Of a stretch of 64,000 bases of DNA, positions 55,290 to 64,000 are shown one piece after another (the first letter of the stretch is position 1; every line of letters begins with the position of its first letter). Both the position numbers and the translations under genes were made by a program. The DNA is from Prosopocoilus inquinatus. Lineage: Eukaryota; Arthropoda; Insecta; Coleoptera; Lucanidae. The notes beneath the pieces are model-generated. The model was given only the letters and a program-made list of their open reading frames with translations. It had not been told where the DNA came from and ran no database searches. The stretch covers positions 21,245,001 to 21,309,000 of the forward strand of contig CM069872.1 of the NCBI GenBank assembly GCA_036172665.1. The letters run 5' to 3'.

Positions 55290-56720
55290 GATTTGAAACT
55301 TTGTGTTACGTATTTTCTGAGTTTCGGCCCGCATTTTTGTGGATTTCTTTTCGCCCGTCATTTTCCACAAAATGTTTAGCGGGGGTCGCAGACTGCGTGT
55401 TTATTGGGATTTGGCAGCAATATTTGGGTATCTCTTCTGTACCTACGGTTAACGTAGGGTGAGTTTGTTTTGACGACTTCGTGGTCATTCTTTTGTTAAC
55501 TGTTCCCTTCTTGTTTACCTTTATTATAGTGCCAGTCCCAGGCAAGGGGGCCGCTGCACACGTGGATTGGCAGTGACGAATCCTTTATGACATCGACCGT
55601 TCACCGTCGTACGACTTGCTTCAGCGAGACGAGCCCGACAGCCGTCATCTTCTGTCCCGTCGGAAAAAAACATCCTAGGCAGGACCGTCGCTGAGTCGTC
55701 GACGACGCCGACGCGGCGGAGGCAATTTTAAGATCGTTTTATTTTGCTTAATTTTCGCTTTCCCCCCTTTCTCGTCACTACCCTTGCGGAGTGGCGTCAC
55801 TGTTTTTTTTTTACGTCGCCGCTGTGTGGAAATTTGCCCCCCCCCCCTCCCCGTGTGTTGGCGCACTGCCCATGCTTTATTACATTGTCCCGGGTATGCT
55901 TTTTTTTGCTCTGGGGCAAACAAATTTAAAATTTTGCTGTTATGTTGGAGAGGATCCTTCAGAGCGTTAAACTTTATCGTAATTTTTTTTGTGTGCTTGA
56001 CATGATTTCAATGTTTTCTGTATATTCTTGGATTTAGTGTAAAGGTAATCGTTTTTATGCCTTGATGTAAGCTGACGCGTGAGTACTCCCGTAAAAACGC
56101 TTTTTCTGTCCATCAGTTTGACTTTGTACATGAACGTATTTAAGGCATGGTCGTTGTCCCGTATCCGGGCGTAGTTATACATAATTTTGATTTGCACGAT
56201 TTTCACGAACTTGCTACCGAGATTATATTAATTAAAGTTTCGACTTACGACCGCGGTGATTTTTTTTGTTGTGCTCTTTTTGCATTCCATTGTCAGGGAA
56301 ACTGTTGCGGGGTTTTACATCCTTAAGGGGTGGGATTTCGTGCTCGAATACGAATCCTAGGGTGTTGGAATCTCTGCGGCCGGAACAGGATACACTCTCC
56401 CGGCCGTTATCCTGAGTAACCACTGCTGGGTGGCGTCCTTTCCGGCAACATCTTTTTTTCCCACGCCGTCTCCACTAAGTGGACACTGTTACGTAACCCT
56501 GTTCAACATCATCGTTCTCGGGCGTCCGACTTGGTTTCGAGCATAAGGTAAATTCAGGAATGGCGCAGGTCCTCCTCCGTTTTCTACCGCGGTCTTGAGT
56601 CCAAACAGCGCTGAGCGCTCCCTTGTCACCATATCATACTGAAATCAAAACGGTGATGCCAAGTGGTTGCAATAAGAATCTCTCTCTTCCCTTTCTTATG
56701 AGGTTGCAAGGTGGCAAGGA
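55290..56720 (-). mobile_element. Unidentified element, copy 2 (decayed coding sequence)
   Basis: Minus-strand homologue of 51490-53500, about 1.4 kb, with the segments in the same order. Partial frames remain open at 56626-56853, 56232-56423, 55967-56206, 55675-55923 and 55306-55545, including LNTFMYKVKLMDRK and TGVLTRQLTSRHKND. Several are basic and Pro/Arg-rich. No catalytic motif of a known transposon class was recognised, so gag-like or ORF1-like protein is only one possibility. Confidence 0.6.
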
Positions 56721-58002
56721 ATTCTCGCCATTTTGAAAAGAAACGTCCCCTTAAACGCGCGTGTTTTAATACAGGTCGCAAAGCAAGCTCGTTTCGTAAA
56801 ACTTCAATTTTTTTATTTAACAGATTTAATATTGCAGTCCAGGTTTTTGGCACTTTTTTACACTTAAACTTCTAAAAAATAAACGACTTCATACATTATC
56901 ATTATAATCGCTTCTTTTACAGTGTGTAGTATCATCAAAAAAAGGATTCGTTATAATAAATACGGGTCGTACGGTGCGTTCCCGAAAATTATAACGAATC
57001 TCTTTTTTTTAATTTAAAACAGAGCTATTCAATTAAACTGAACTGTCTTGCAAGAGTAAGGGAAAGCTTTTTTTATTTTAGTGCAATTCTATATATTCTT
57101 TCAACCAGAGAGTATTTCAGTAAATTAATTTTTATTATCACATGCATGTAATTGAATAGACCTGGTTCACGAACGATATTATAACAAATTTGTATACGGC
57201 AATACAAAATATACATAAGGCATTTTCATGAGAGTATAATCAATTAAAAATGTCTATTTCGTCACATACCTTTCGGTTCACCACACGATACAAGAGGTCA
57301 ACAACAAAATATTATAAATATTTTAAAAAGACTTTTTTGAGGTTGACACACCGAGAAAGCAGTGACACTATTAATTAATTAATTAATTGTGTGCGTATCA
57401 AAGGCACTTATTTAAATAAACATCCCCTAAAATACACAGTGTTTCATTCTGAATGAAAGAAGAAAAAATACTGTAAATATAATTCAGTTGTATTAATTTT
57501 TTTTCTGCAAGGTATTTGTGTTAGCACCGCTAGTTACGATATATACAATTTCGTTGCGCGTTCAATAAAAATAAAAATTAAAAAAAAAAAAAACAGAAAA
57601 AATCGCCGGCTATACTAAAGATGAGAGACGAAAAAGCAGCGAAGATTAACTTGATTGTGATAAATATAAAATATTCCTCAGTTAATATTTTTACATATAC
57701 GCGTCCGCATATATGTTTATAGTAGTAGAGTAGTAGTGTATAATTATTAATAGCACATATAAAACATTTCTCCTAATGTTAAAATGAAACATCTTGAATA
57801 TAAACAAAAATAATAAATAAAAAAAATGAGATATGTGTGATCCGCGATGATTTGAACTTAGCTACGTTGCCACAATTTGTTATTATTCGTATCTGAAACA
57901 TACATCTTGAAATAATATTAATTGCATCGTCGAGAGTTGCGCGCGAAAACTTACTACTTCTTCGTATTGAGCAAAACAGAAAAACAAAATGAAAAACATT
58001 TG
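56721..58002 (-). other. Likely 3' UTR and flank of the coiled-coil gene
   Basis: AT-rich DNA downstream of the minus-strand exon at 58003. A TTAA microsatellite is at about 57371-57388. The poly(A) site could not be fixed. Confidence 0.4.
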
Positions 58003-58185
58003 TTAGACTTCGTCGGAAGCCATGGGCGGGTTTACGTTCAAACCATCTCCTCCGGGTCCGTCTTCGTCGGCGTTGGCCTTGCTTCGTGCTACCTCATCTT
58101 CCAGCTTTCGAATCCTAGTTTCATGCTTGACAATCATTGCTTTCAGTTTACGTATCTCGTCGGCGAATTCCTGCAGTGTTTTTTC
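58003..58185 (-). CDS. Last coding exon of an unidentified coiled-coil protein (partial)
   Basis: The acceptor GTCATTTCAG (58186-58195) precedes 60 codons in phase 0 and a TAA stop. The first half is a heptad-patterned coiled coil (FADEIRKLKAMIVKHETRIR, then KLEDEVARSK). The rest is an acidic/Gly-rich tail ending NPPMASDEV. The GC content and codon use exceed the surrounding DNA. A C-terminal coiled coil of this sort fits coronin, but that is only a suggestion. Upstream exons must lie beyond 64000, because none was found between here and the window end. Confidence 0.65.
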   Translation of the reverse strand, partial: EKTLQEFADEIRKLKAMIVKHETRIRKLEDEVARSKANADEDGPGGDGLNVNPPMASDEV

Positions 58186-59689
58186 CTGAAATGACAGCCG
58201 TCTTAAAATACGAGCCACAAGCCCTCTCTACTGGTGTTCCTAAATTCCGTGGACATGGCTTAGCTACAGATTTCTGAGGCTCAAAATAATACGATTTAAC
58301 CAAACTTATCTTTATCAGAAACTGTTTCGTTATTCTTTTTCAAGGTTCTTGAATTCAATTTTGGGGACACCTGTATTACTAGACATGTTCAGCTCGATGT
58401 GGTAACTACAGCTCGATGATGGTCCCATTTTCAGGGTTGGGAAGTTACGCGTAAAAAGTAATTTTTTACGTTAAGGTAAATTACGCGTAATAGAATTTGC
58501 GCAAAGGCATCGTTACTTTATAAATGCATCGTTATAAATTTGAAAAGATAGTTAATATTTTAAAATCAAAAGCAAAAAGCCTAAAATGTAAAAAATATAG
58601 GCATAAATATAGACTGTTTTTGAATACGATGCTTCTCCTGTTTGTTTAAAACCAGTAATTGAAGTTTCTATTTTATAACGATTGCATTTATAACGTTAAC
58701 GGCGTCTTTGCACAAACTCTATATTAATACGTAATTTACGTTATAAATGTAAAAAATGTGATATACAGGGTGTCCTAAGTTGAGTGGCCTATAGAAAGTG
58801 TTCGGTTAAGGGAGCATGCAAACTTCAGACTAAAATATTTTCACTTTTAGATCACTTCCGATTATGCCGGAAGTCGCAATTAAGTTTCTTATTTTAAATG
58901 GAATGCTGTATTTTTTATTGCAAATTCCCATTCTACACATTATTCTAATAAAAAATTGTTAAAGATTCCGTATACTTAAACGTAACTGTTTTTGAGATAT
59001 CTTCAAATTTCTTTAAAAAATTATTTCGGTGGACTTTAATTAAAAAGAATGTGTTTACGATAGTATCAACTTTCAAATCATATCCTAGTTATTCCTAAAA
59101 AATCACAGGATGGTCTAAATATGGTATCGAACCTTGTCGTGCTTAATGCTCCACTGGAGTCCTATTTGAGTGCATAGTAAAATAGTACATTCGTAGAATC
59201 CGTTTTACAGGCGAATTTTTACATTTGAAAAAATGCTCGCAATCTAGAAGAATTCGGCTTTGTAAACTATAGTGCGGTGACATTTTCTTTTTTTCAAAAT
59301 TTAATTAGATTTTTTTATTTTAATTTGTATAAAATTAAGATTCCGTTTTTCTCGGTAACGAAACAAAATCATTCAATCATATTTATGTCAAAATGTAGGG
59401 AAGCTTAGTATCTAATGCGGAGACATTTTCTTAGTAAAAGTTAAAAATTTATTGTTATTTTGGTAATTAAAAGGTCCGGTAACACTCTGAGAAAACGACT
59501 AAGTTAGGCAACTTTGTGTACAGCATATTGATAATTTACGACCGGTACCGCAGCAGGTAGTACAGGCTTGCTTCAGGCCTCCAATGTAAATAATTTAGTT
59601 CAAGACACGCTTTTTGCCAGGTTCTGTGGAAGCTATTACGTATTGAAGTTCGCTAATAACTGTTGATTTAATGTTTTCAATATCGGATA
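58186..59689. other. Probable intron of the coiled-coil gene, unassigned
   Basis: Contains a dispersed repeat shared with 35290 (58235-58350), a TACAGGGTGTCCTAAG end at about 58765 and an ACTTCCG/CGGAAGT fragment near 58855. No exon was seen. Confidence 0.45.
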
Positions 59690-60240
59690 TCGATAACTAA
59701 AAAATATCGAAATATCGACTTTTATCCGTATATCGATATTTATTGATATGTCGATTTTTGATCAACATACCGATGTTATCGATTTAATAATATAGTATTG
59801 ATATTATCGATTATTATTTAAGAAAATATATAATCATTATCGATCGGACAAGACCATTTTCACACATTTGGTCTAGTATTAAAAACATAATTGACTGGAC
59901 TACAAATTAATTGAAATATTTTAAATTTTTTTTATATCGTGACCGTGAGTCGTAATCACGTTCCATATACGAAATTTGTAATTTAATAAAATTCATGTTT
60001 TTTAGATGTAGTCCAACGAATTAATATAAAATATGATTGAGTATTAATATTCCATTAAATTATCCATAATATCGATAAATCCGACTTATATCGATATTAT
60101 CGATATAGCGATACCACCAATAATCTCTATAAATCCGGCATATATCGATATTGCCGATATCGATAATATCGATATCTTAAATTGAAATATCGTAATTCGA
60201 TAAATATCGATATTATCGATAATATTGATATATCAATAAA
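59690..60240. repeat. ATCGAT-rich repeat, two dense clusters
   Basis: TATCGATA and near variants recur many times at 59690-59800 and 60065-60235, with a less dense AT-rich stretch between. The clusters resemble terminal regions of a repeat element, but exact termini were not resolved. Confidence 0.6.
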
Positions 60241-60243
60241 TAC

Positions 60244-61104
60244 TCATAAGTCTTTTCGTAACAGAGTTCTAATCGTTCGGTTCCTTTTCAACCGCGGATC
60301 TATTATTTCTGGTAACAAAGCTTTCATATAAAATTTTTCTAAAATACCCACCATTTCTGAATTCCAGAAATTATCGTTTTTTTCAATAATGTCACATACT
60401 AAATCTTTCCCCGTGTATACAACAAAATAGCAAAAATGTCTATTAGTAATATGTAGTTGACCTTGAACTTGAAACATATAGTTATGATTAGATTTTAAAT
60501 TAATTTCATCCTCTAAATCAATAGTCAAAAATGTTATTATTTTTGCCTTGATTGCTTCTGAAATAGTCATATTTCGCGCTGAGTACGGGCATTTTACTTC
60601 TATTATCGCATCATCACCTACTAGTCCATCCGTGGACGCCGCCAAAATTTTTTTATGATTATCCACAAACAAACCACATTTTGAGACCGATAAATTAAAC
60701 TTAACTTTAAATGTCTCTATAGCTTGTGCTTCATTATTAATTCCATATTGCAACGGTTTTGGGTAATTTCCAGTTTGTCCACATGTTTGCGAATACAAAA
60801 TTGCTTTTACTGTATTACTAGTGTTTATCTATGATCTCATATTACAAATTTTTCCAAAATTACTTGCTGTCAACCTAGTAGATTTCTCCTTAAACCACTC
60901 AGGATTTGTATGTTGCCCTAACGTATTTTTTTGAATAATATCTGCATCGCAATTGTAAAGAACATTTAAAAAAATATTCTTTGCTTTGTCATATTCTTCT
61001 ACTATCATGTCTGGCAAATCTTGTTCCCAAGAATCAGCACCATAATCTGAGTCTACCACAGAAGTAATAATTTTTTCTTCTAATTGCCGGTTTATTTCTG
61101 AGTT
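60244..61104 (-). pseudogene. YqaJ-type exonuclease pseudogene
   Basis: One minus-strand frame runs from about 61104 to the stop at 60244, interrupted only by an in-frame TAG at 60829-60831. Before it: WFKEKSTRLTASNFGKIC, the usual N-terminal start of a YqaJ domain. After it: LQYGINNEAQAIE, the PD-(D/E)xK catalytic region STDGLVG...IIEVKCPYS (Asp, Glu and Lys all present), and VQGQLHIT with the conserved Gln. Such lambda-exonuclease-like genes occur in many insect genomes in repetitive contexts. Reading the TAG as part of a 36-base intron is possible but the frame stays open across it and the usual NTVKAILY follows, so a nonsense mutation is more likely. No start codon context is evident; the gene is probably 5' truncated. 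Confidence 0.8.
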
Positions 61105-61851
61105 TCAATCGTTTTTCTAAGTACTTTGTGGTCAATTCTTAAAAACGAAATTTTTATAATACTAAATAATTTTTGAGGAAGAAAAAATAAATACGTCACT
61201 AAAAAAGGCGGGTAAAAAGTAAAAATGTTATAAAAATATACATTCGATAAAACCAAATTGTAATATTTTTTAAATCAATCACACATGTGCAGTGCAGAAC
61301 ATGTACTGTTATGCGATTTCAATCTCTTTTTAATAAATTGATCTCTATATTGGAATAACAATTACAAGGAGTAAGTATAAAATGACAATAGCAAAATTTC
61401 ATTTTGGGTTAAAATAATTTGCATTTTATGATCCTAGGACGTCCACTCGGGACCCTAATCGGGTTTGATTGACAGCTGTCCTGATTTTCGTAGACCTTTG
61501 TGTGCAGATATATACAGGCAACCAAGCATACATCCAACAAGAAATTTTATTTTACTCCAAGGGAGCCTTAACTGCCCGAATCTCGGATTTCGTAAATGGA
61601 ACAACCTGAACATAGATAGAAAAGAAATTCAAACGAGCTGAGGTGTAACTCAGTCAGCTCTATTTTCTAAAATTATTTTTGGCTATAAGGGTGTTCAGTA
61701 ACAGAGCCACACCAAAGTTATATTTTATATAATCTATACACATAATGAGTAGGTAATAACCAAAAATTTCGGAAGTTCTATTTAAGAGTTTGTAAGATAT
61801 TCATGATTATGTGTAAAAAATTGCTCAACTTTGAGCTTTTATAGTTTAGTA
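61105..61851. other. Unassigned AT-rich segment
   Basis: No feature supported between the YqaJ pseudogene and the LINE 3' end. Confidence 0.4.
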
Positions 61852-63490
61852 ATAATAATAATAATGATGACTTTATTAGAAGTAATACTTGATCAATATA
61901 AGATGAAGCTTCAAAGGTGGAGTCCAGTGTGGCATCAAGATGCTGGTGCCACCTGCTCTACTCGACCCAATAAATAGTTCATATAAATATGATAATTGAG
62001 TTACGTTAACATTTCGCAGCGATAGTATAAAAGAAAAAATACCTAGTAAATAACATTTAATACATAGATACCCAGGCACGAACACAAATTCATAAAAATT
62101 AAGATTCATAACGACAGAAATGAAAATAAAATAAGAATGAAGATAAAATAAGAATGAAAATTAAACATAAATACTCGTCCGAACACGTCACTCTCTAAGC
62201 AATAGATTCTTGAGTTTTCATTTTTAAATTTACTTTAAGAGTCCAAATTAAATTGTACGATGTGTTTGTTAAATAAAGGATCGTTTAGCGATTTCTGTAG
62301 TATGCATCGGTGGAGTCAATAAACCCTTGAATCGTAAATTCAGATTATTTACATCTGTACGAAAAGCTATTTTATTATGAAGATATTGCGGACTCTTGGC
62401 TTTTAATATTTTATAAAATGTACAAGCAGAATGTAATAAACGTGTGTTTTTCATGTTTAGCCACCTAATCTCTTTTAACTTATAACTCACCCTGTCATAT
62501 TTCCTCAATCCGAATATTAATCTTAAACAAGCATTTTGTACTCGTTGAAGTTTAGTAGAAGTTTTGAAGTCTAAGCATGGACCGTACACCACATCACAAT
62601 AATGCAACTTGAATAAAACAACAGTTTGACACAAATTTATTTTAATTTTTTGGCTCAATGAATGTCTACATCTGTATAATATTTTTAAATTGAAAAATGC
62701 GTTTTTAATAATATTGGAGACGTGTTCTCTAAACCGAAGTGAAACATCGACAGTTAGTCCTAAATTTTTGTACCACATTAGTGCGTGTAAGCTCAGAATC
62801 TGCAAGTATTATACGAGCATTCTTACCAGCTTCATCTCTGTCTTTTTTGTTTCCAAAAATAATTAACTGCGACTTGTTAGGATTCAGCTGTAAACAATGC
62901 TCCTCTGAAATTTTTACTAAATTAGATAGATTTAAGTTAATTTCGTTAACTGCTTGTAGGGTTTGAGATAGATGAAATGATTTATAAATTTGTATGTCGT
63001 CTGCATAAAAATGGTATTTACAATTTTGAAATGATGAATCGAAATTACAGGTGTAAATACTGTTTAAAAGTGGACTTAAAACTGATCCTTGAGGTACGCC
63101 CGATTTTACTTCTAAGAATGTGGAAACAAGACCAAGGTGAGTTACAGCCTGCTACCTGTTAGAACGAAAATTTGATATTAGATCTGCCGCATTTTCTGTA
63201 AACCCTACATAATGCAAAATAGAGATTAATACTTCATGCTCGAGAATAGTTTAGCAAGATTAACGAAGTTACATTCCCTTGATCGATTTCTGAAACAATA
63301 TCATCGATTATGTGAGATAATGCAGTGACACAACTATGACCAGTTCTAAACCCGGATTGTAAGTTAGGTAATATATTATTTTCCAATATAAATTTTCTAA
63401 TTTGTTGTTCAATTATTTTTTCAAACAGTTTGCACAAAGCAGGAAGTATACTTAACGGACGAAGATCATTATAGCCTGTTTGATTATTTA
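61852..63490 (-). pseudogene. LINE (non-LTR retrotransposon) remnant, jockey/CR1-like
   Basis: Minus strand, upstream to downstream: reverse-transcriptase segments LRPLSILPALCKLFEKII, NILPNLQSGFRTGHSC and DIVSEIDQGNVTSLIL, then VPQGSVLSPLL-like sequence, the catalytic FYADDIQIYKSF (about 62973-63008), LNPNKSQLIIFGN, and the C-terminal RVQNACLRLIFG and SPQYLHNK. The segments are in different frames, so the copy is dead. It ends with AATAAAG followed by a TCATCATTATTATTATTA tail at 61852-61875, a simple-repeat 3' end typical of CR1/jockey-type LINEs. It is 5' truncated near 63490. Confidence 0.85.
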
Positions 63491-64000
63491 CTTACATTTC
63501 ATAGCGCATTTTTGTAGGTAGTTAATACAATATCTCATCTACCAAAATTTAACAACAGATTCAATCTATTAGTTATTATATGTACAGGGTGTTGAGTTTT
63601 GACAAGTTAATTTTTCTCAAAATGTTCGAATGGAATACACTGTATGTCTAAACTCTTGTGAAACACCGCCTTAATGAGCTTTCATAAAACGCCAAATGTT
63701 TCTATCTAAACTGAAGAAATCGCGAGACAGCAATGAAATATTTTTTTTTCTTTCAATATTAACGTTATTTAGCCTTTCCGTCCGGATTTTCAGTTTCAGT
63801 TAGATGATAAATCAATTAATATGTTTTATGTTATGTTCAAAGAAATTCAATATTTTCCTATTAAACTAATTCCTATTTTCCTTTACTTTAAAAATATTTA
63901 AATAACTTTATTCAAATAATTTAAAAAATACAATTTAAAATTTCGTTGCCGTTTGCTAGAAAAAAGTAAAACACTTGCCATGAATTTTTAATTGACAGAT
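63491..64000. other. AT-rich sequence to the window end
   Basis: A TACAGGGTGTTGAG motif at about 63582 suggests one end of another CAGGGTG-type element running off the window. Nothing else was recognised. Confidence 0.4.

Noticed and set aside
60829..60864. Possible 36-base intron in the YqaJ gene
   Set aside because: GT...AG bases exist, but the frame is open through the interval except for one TAG, and the expected NTVKAILY sequence lies within and just after it. A nonsense mutation is simpler.

Overview
The window looks like nuclear DNA of an insect. The genes are split by spliceosomal introns (GT-AG, from 36-70 bp up to 7.4 kb), the sequence is AT-rich, and the recognisable proteins are conserved eukaryotic ones with arthropod-like sequence. 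A beetle is plausible from the style of the repeats, but nothing here proves the order. There are no prokaryotic operons and no CRISPR array.

Genes from left to right: a TBC1D10/whacked-type Rab GAP (minus, 2312-3470, 3 exons, 344 aa); a THAP zinc-finger protein whose finger is split by a 7.4 kb intron (plus, 6129-14230, 233 aa); mitochondrial COQ5 (plus, 17764-18842, 5 exons, 285 aa); SmD3 (minus, 18962-26153, 2 exons around a 6.8 kb intron, 141 aa), with its 3' end facing COQ5; a two-exon gene for an unidentified 84-aa protein (minus, 30167-30504), head-to-head with strawberry notch (sno, plus, 30635-50428, 19 coding exons, 1319 aa, every junction in frame); and the last exon of an unidentified coiled-coil protein (minus, 58003-58185), whose remaining exons lie to the right of the window. 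The genes cover vesicle traffic, DNA binding, ubiquinone synthesis, splicing and chromatin/Notch-linked transcription. They are ordinary neighbours, not a pathway.

Most of the rest is transposable-element debris, and the long introns are largely built from it. Identified by termini and target-site duplications (TSDs): four hAT-like MITEs (TIR TAGAGATGGG, 8-bp TSD), one carrying a second hAT-like MITE; a TTAA-flanked piggyBac-like MITE; several TA-flanked CAGGGTG long-TIR elements and foldbacks, including a four-element A-B-C-A' palindrome cluster in sno intron 6; a mariner 3' remnant; a LINE remnant with FYADD; a YqaJ-nuclease pseudogene; and an unidentified element present as two diverged inverted copies at 51.5-56.7 kb with decayed coding capacity.

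The most unusual content is two families of hammerhead-ribozyme motifs inside repeats. Family 1 (best copy 13206-13266, plus strand) has the complete core, stems I, II and III, and a permitted residue at the cleavage site, at the tip of a hairpin of about 130 bp. Two copies of this family carry perfect 13-bp TSDs, which points to insertion by retrotransposition. Family 2 (best copy 27189-27230) is a small variant with a one-base-pair stem III, of the kind reported for Penelope-like retroelements. No reverse transcriptase belonging to either family was found, so both look non-autonomous or truncated here.
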